This document shows, in pieces, positions 62,278 through 64,000 of a stretch of 64,000 nt of DNA. Made by a program: the position numbers and the translations under genes. This DNA is from JANQGG01 sp964642175 (lineage in GTDB: Bacteria; Bacteroidota; Chlorobiia; Chlorobiales; Chloroherpetonaceae). The DNA lies in assembly GCA_964642175.1 (NCBI GenBank), contig CAZXOK010000009.1, forward strand, positions 53,651 through 117,650, in the 5' to 3' direction. The notes beneath the pieces were generated by a model. It worked only from the letters and a program-made list of their open reading frames with translations. It was not told the origin of the DNA and made no database searches. Positions within the stretch are counted from its first letter, which is position 1. Each line of letters opens with the position of its first letter.

Positions 62278-63651
62278 TTATATCAATTGGGCAAAAAGAG
62301 TGAAGGCATCGGTAATGTTAAGCAGTTTCACGGATTTGATGTTACCTACAAGGTTCTCTTTAGCCCACTTTTTTGATGGCACTTCAACATGAACCGGGAT
62401 ATAATTGGTTGTATGCCCCTGGCAATAGAGTTGATCTGAATCCTGCGATTCTTGAAATGAAGCCTCGAAAAGAACATCCATATTCCTATGGATATACTTT
62501 TGATAAAACACCTTCTTTTTCTGGTCTGATAGCTCTAACAACTGTTTGCTTCGTTCTTTTTTTATCTGAGAAGGGACATCTTTGAGAGATTTATCCAGTA
62601 ACCACTCATCAGCCAATGTGTTTTTACGTCTGGAATATGAAAACACGTGTAAATAGGTGATGGGTAAAGAGGATGAAAAGGCTTTTGTAGCCGAAAAGTG
62701 CTCATCGGACTCTCCCGGCAGCCCAACAATAATATCGGCACCTATCGAGCAATCCGGAATATGTTCTATGGCTTTCATTAGTCGTTCTTTATAGAAAGCT
62801 GTAGAATAACGACGTTTCATTTTTTTTAACACCTCATCTGAGCCACTCTGCAATGGCACATGAAAATGTGGCACAATTTTTTTGGATGCCGCAATTTGTT
62901 TGATCAGTTCCTGGTTTAACAAGTTCGGCTCAATAGAACTGATCCTGATTCTTGGGACATCCAGGTCTTCGAGTTTAAAAAGAAGCTCTGAAAGCGAACA
63001 GCCAATATCTTCACCATAAGCTGCAATATTCACACCTGTCAGAACAACTTCTTTATAACCGGCTAATGCTAATTGTTTGGCTTGATTGAGGCAATTGGCC
63101 AAGGATTGAGATCGGGATTTCCCTCTGGCAAGTGGTATAGTACAGTAAGCGCAACCATAATCGCATCCATCCTGGATTTTTAAAAATGCCCGGGTTCTGG
63201 CATTTTCCTGATTTGGACATAACAGAGAATATCCTGCACCAAAAGGGGCTTGGTTTGTAACAGGGGATACATCAATTATCGGAGTAGATTTTTTTGATAA
63301 CTCTAATCCCAGATATTCGGATAACTGAAATTTCTCATGCGTCCCTAATACATAATCTACGCCTTTAATACCTGCTATTGTATCCGGTTCCAGTTGTGCA
63401 TAACAGCCAATTACTGCAACTACACTTTTTGGATTGAGTTTAATTGCCTTGCGGATATATTGCCGGCATTTCTGGTTAGCTTGCTCTGTAACTGAGCAGG
63501 TATGGATGATAACAATGTCGGGAGATTCATGTAGGTCAACCAGGTTATAATCCTCTTCAAGCATGCCATTTACAATAGCTGAGCTTTCAGAATAATTCAG
63601 CTTACACCCTAAGGTTGATATGGCTATTTTTTTCTTATTTGACTGCGACAA
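62278..63651 (-). CDS. mtaB: tRNA t6A37 methylthiotransferase MtaB
   Basis: A 457-residue radical-SAM methylthiotransferase that turns t6A into ms2t6A at position 37 of tRNA. First cluster cysteines are in ISTLGCKLNYSESSA, VIHTCSVTEQANQKCR and VIGCYAQLEPD; the radical-SAM CxxxCxxC is QDGCDYGCAYCTIPLARG; IGADIIVGLPGESDEHF and FSYSRRKNTLA are further family motifs. The C-terminal TRAM-like end is DQLYCQGHTTNYIPVHVE. First gene of the 61.4-63.7 kb run of minus-strand genes (177 bases before DUF3467). Confidence 0.95.
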   Translation of the reverse strand: MSQSNKKKIAISTLGCKLNYSESSAIVNGMLEEDYNLVDLHESPDIVIIHTCSVTEQANQKCRQYIRKAIKLNPKSVVAVIGCYAQLEPDTIAGIKGVDYVLGTHEKFQLSEYLGLELSKKSTPIIDVSPVTNQAPFGAGYSLLCPNQENARTRAFLKIQDGCDYGCAYCTIPLARGKSRSQSLANCLNQAKQLALAGYKEVVLTGVNIAAYGEDIGCSLSELLFKLEDLDVPRIRISSIEPNLLNQELIKQIAASKKIVPHFHVPLQSGSDEVLKKMKRRYSTAFYKERLMKAIEHIPDCSIGADIIVGLPGESDEHFSATKAFSSSLPITYLHVFSYSRRKNTLADEWLLDKSLKDVPSQIKKERSKQLLELSDQKKKVFYQKYIHRNMDVLFEASFQESQDSDQLYCQGHTTNYIPVHVEVPSKKWAKENLVGNIKSVKLLNITDAFTLFAQLI

Positions 63652-63855
63652 ATTCTCTTTTCACTTTTACTGATCATGACTTGAAATTCAAACTTACAAA
63701 AGCTTAACAATATTAATGCATCCAATATGAAGGAATTTGCTTAAGAATCACAGATAATCAGCGCTCAGAACTTTACCTGTTCATTTAGCAAGGTCATTAT
63801 GCTTTAATTTTCTTTACTAATCTTGAATCACTTGTTCTTTATTAATTGCTGAGTT
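63652..63855 (-). other. Intergenic leader region upstream of mtaB
   Basis: About 200 AT-rich bases between the mtaB start and the terminal repeat, probably with the mtaB promoter. No gene, hairpin terminator or tRNA seen. Confidence 0.4.
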
Positions 63856-64000
63856 TCCCTGGGCGGTTGCTGAGCTTGCCGAAGCACCAGCCGAAGGTGT
63901 TCCCTGAGCGGTTGCTGAGCTTGCCGAAGCACCAGCCTAAGATGTTTCCCTGAGCGGTTGCTGAGCTTGCCGAAGCACCAGCCTAAGGTTTGTTCCCTGA
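63856..64000. repeat. Tandem repeat, 45-47 bp unit, running off the window edge
   Basis: Units start with TCCCTG at 63856, 63901, 63947 and 63994, spaced 45, 46 and 47 bases. Each holds GCGGTTGCTGAGCTTGCC followed by GAAGCACCAGCC. Three units are complete and a fourth begins at the edge, so the array continues beyond the window. The core TGAGCTTGCCGAAGC resembles the short repetitive motif TGAGCTTGTCGAAG common between genes of FCB bacteria. Differences between units are single-base changes (CTGGGCGG/CTGAGCGG, GCCGAAGGT/GCCTAAGAT). No spacers as in CRISPR. Confidence 0.9.

Noticed and set aside
63856..64000. Repeats as a possible CRISPR array
   Set aside because: Units are contiguous with no unique spacers; it is a tandem repeat.

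Overview
The window reads as a bacterial chromosome segment from the FCB superphylum. Evidence is a fused LpxC-FabZ lipid A protein, TonB-dependent receptors, PorV-type outer-membrane proteins, and secreted proteins with type IX secretion (T9SS) C-terminal sorting domains, one carrying a YPNPFNP motif. That motif style is familiar from Calditrichota/KSB1, Ignavibacteriota, Balneolota and Rhodothermota relatives; the sequence alone does not settle which. Many genes lack a clear Shine-Dalgarno site, also usual for this group. Most of the window is dense and mid-GC, with genes on both strands in short operons bounded by recognisable hairpin terminators.

Layout. 0-3 kb (minus): kdsB (cut by the window edge), dtd, a DUF167 gene, gatC and an AGCS amino-acid symporter. 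3.2-7.9 kb (plus): tRNA-Asp, two TPR proteins, UDP-glucose dehydrogenase, rsmI and panC. 7.9-17.2 kb (minus): a four-gene outer-membrane/secretion operon made of a T9SS-sorted protein, a TonB-dependent receptor, a 1161-residue secreted protein and a PorV-like barrel. 17.3-33.8 kb: pnp, a DASS anion transporter, acs, a MacB/LolCDE-type ABC pair, suhB, an LpoA-like binding protein, lpxC-fabZ, an OmpA protein and a HEAT-repeat/cyclophilin fusion.

33.8-39.4 kb is an AT-rich accessory island and the most unusual part. A four-gene operon (response regulator fused to a roadblock-like domain; roadblock/LC7 protein; unknown protein; COG2229-type small GTPase) faces a divergent gene whose product resembles the extra domain of the response regulator. 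It looks like a conservon- or MglAB-like signalling switch. Eroded gene fragments (a PstS C-terminus, a possible DUF3822 piece, a possible drug/metabolite transporter piece) lie on both sides. A YfhL-type ferredoxin and an RRM RNA-binding protein are also here.

39.4-49 kb: a phosphofructokinase with pyrophosphate-type active-site residues, then a six-gene RND efflux operon (TolC, membrane fusion protein, RND pump, PII/CutA-like protein, C_GCAxxG_C_C protein, DUF2892 protein) divergent from a tandem-DUF302 lipoprotein. Two matching 20-bp palindromes resembling ArsR/SmtB operators sit in the shared promoter region, one near each start. 49-64 kb (minus): SMUG2-like DNA glycosylase, nhaA, fused 2-oxoacid dehydrogenase E1 next to lipB, apt, a CbpA-like DnaJ protein, cobC-cobS-cobT, a TPR protein, an M1 aminopeptidase, a bacterial frataxin (cyaY), a DUF3467 protein and mtaB. 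The window ends in a 45-47 bp tandem repeat that runs off the edge.
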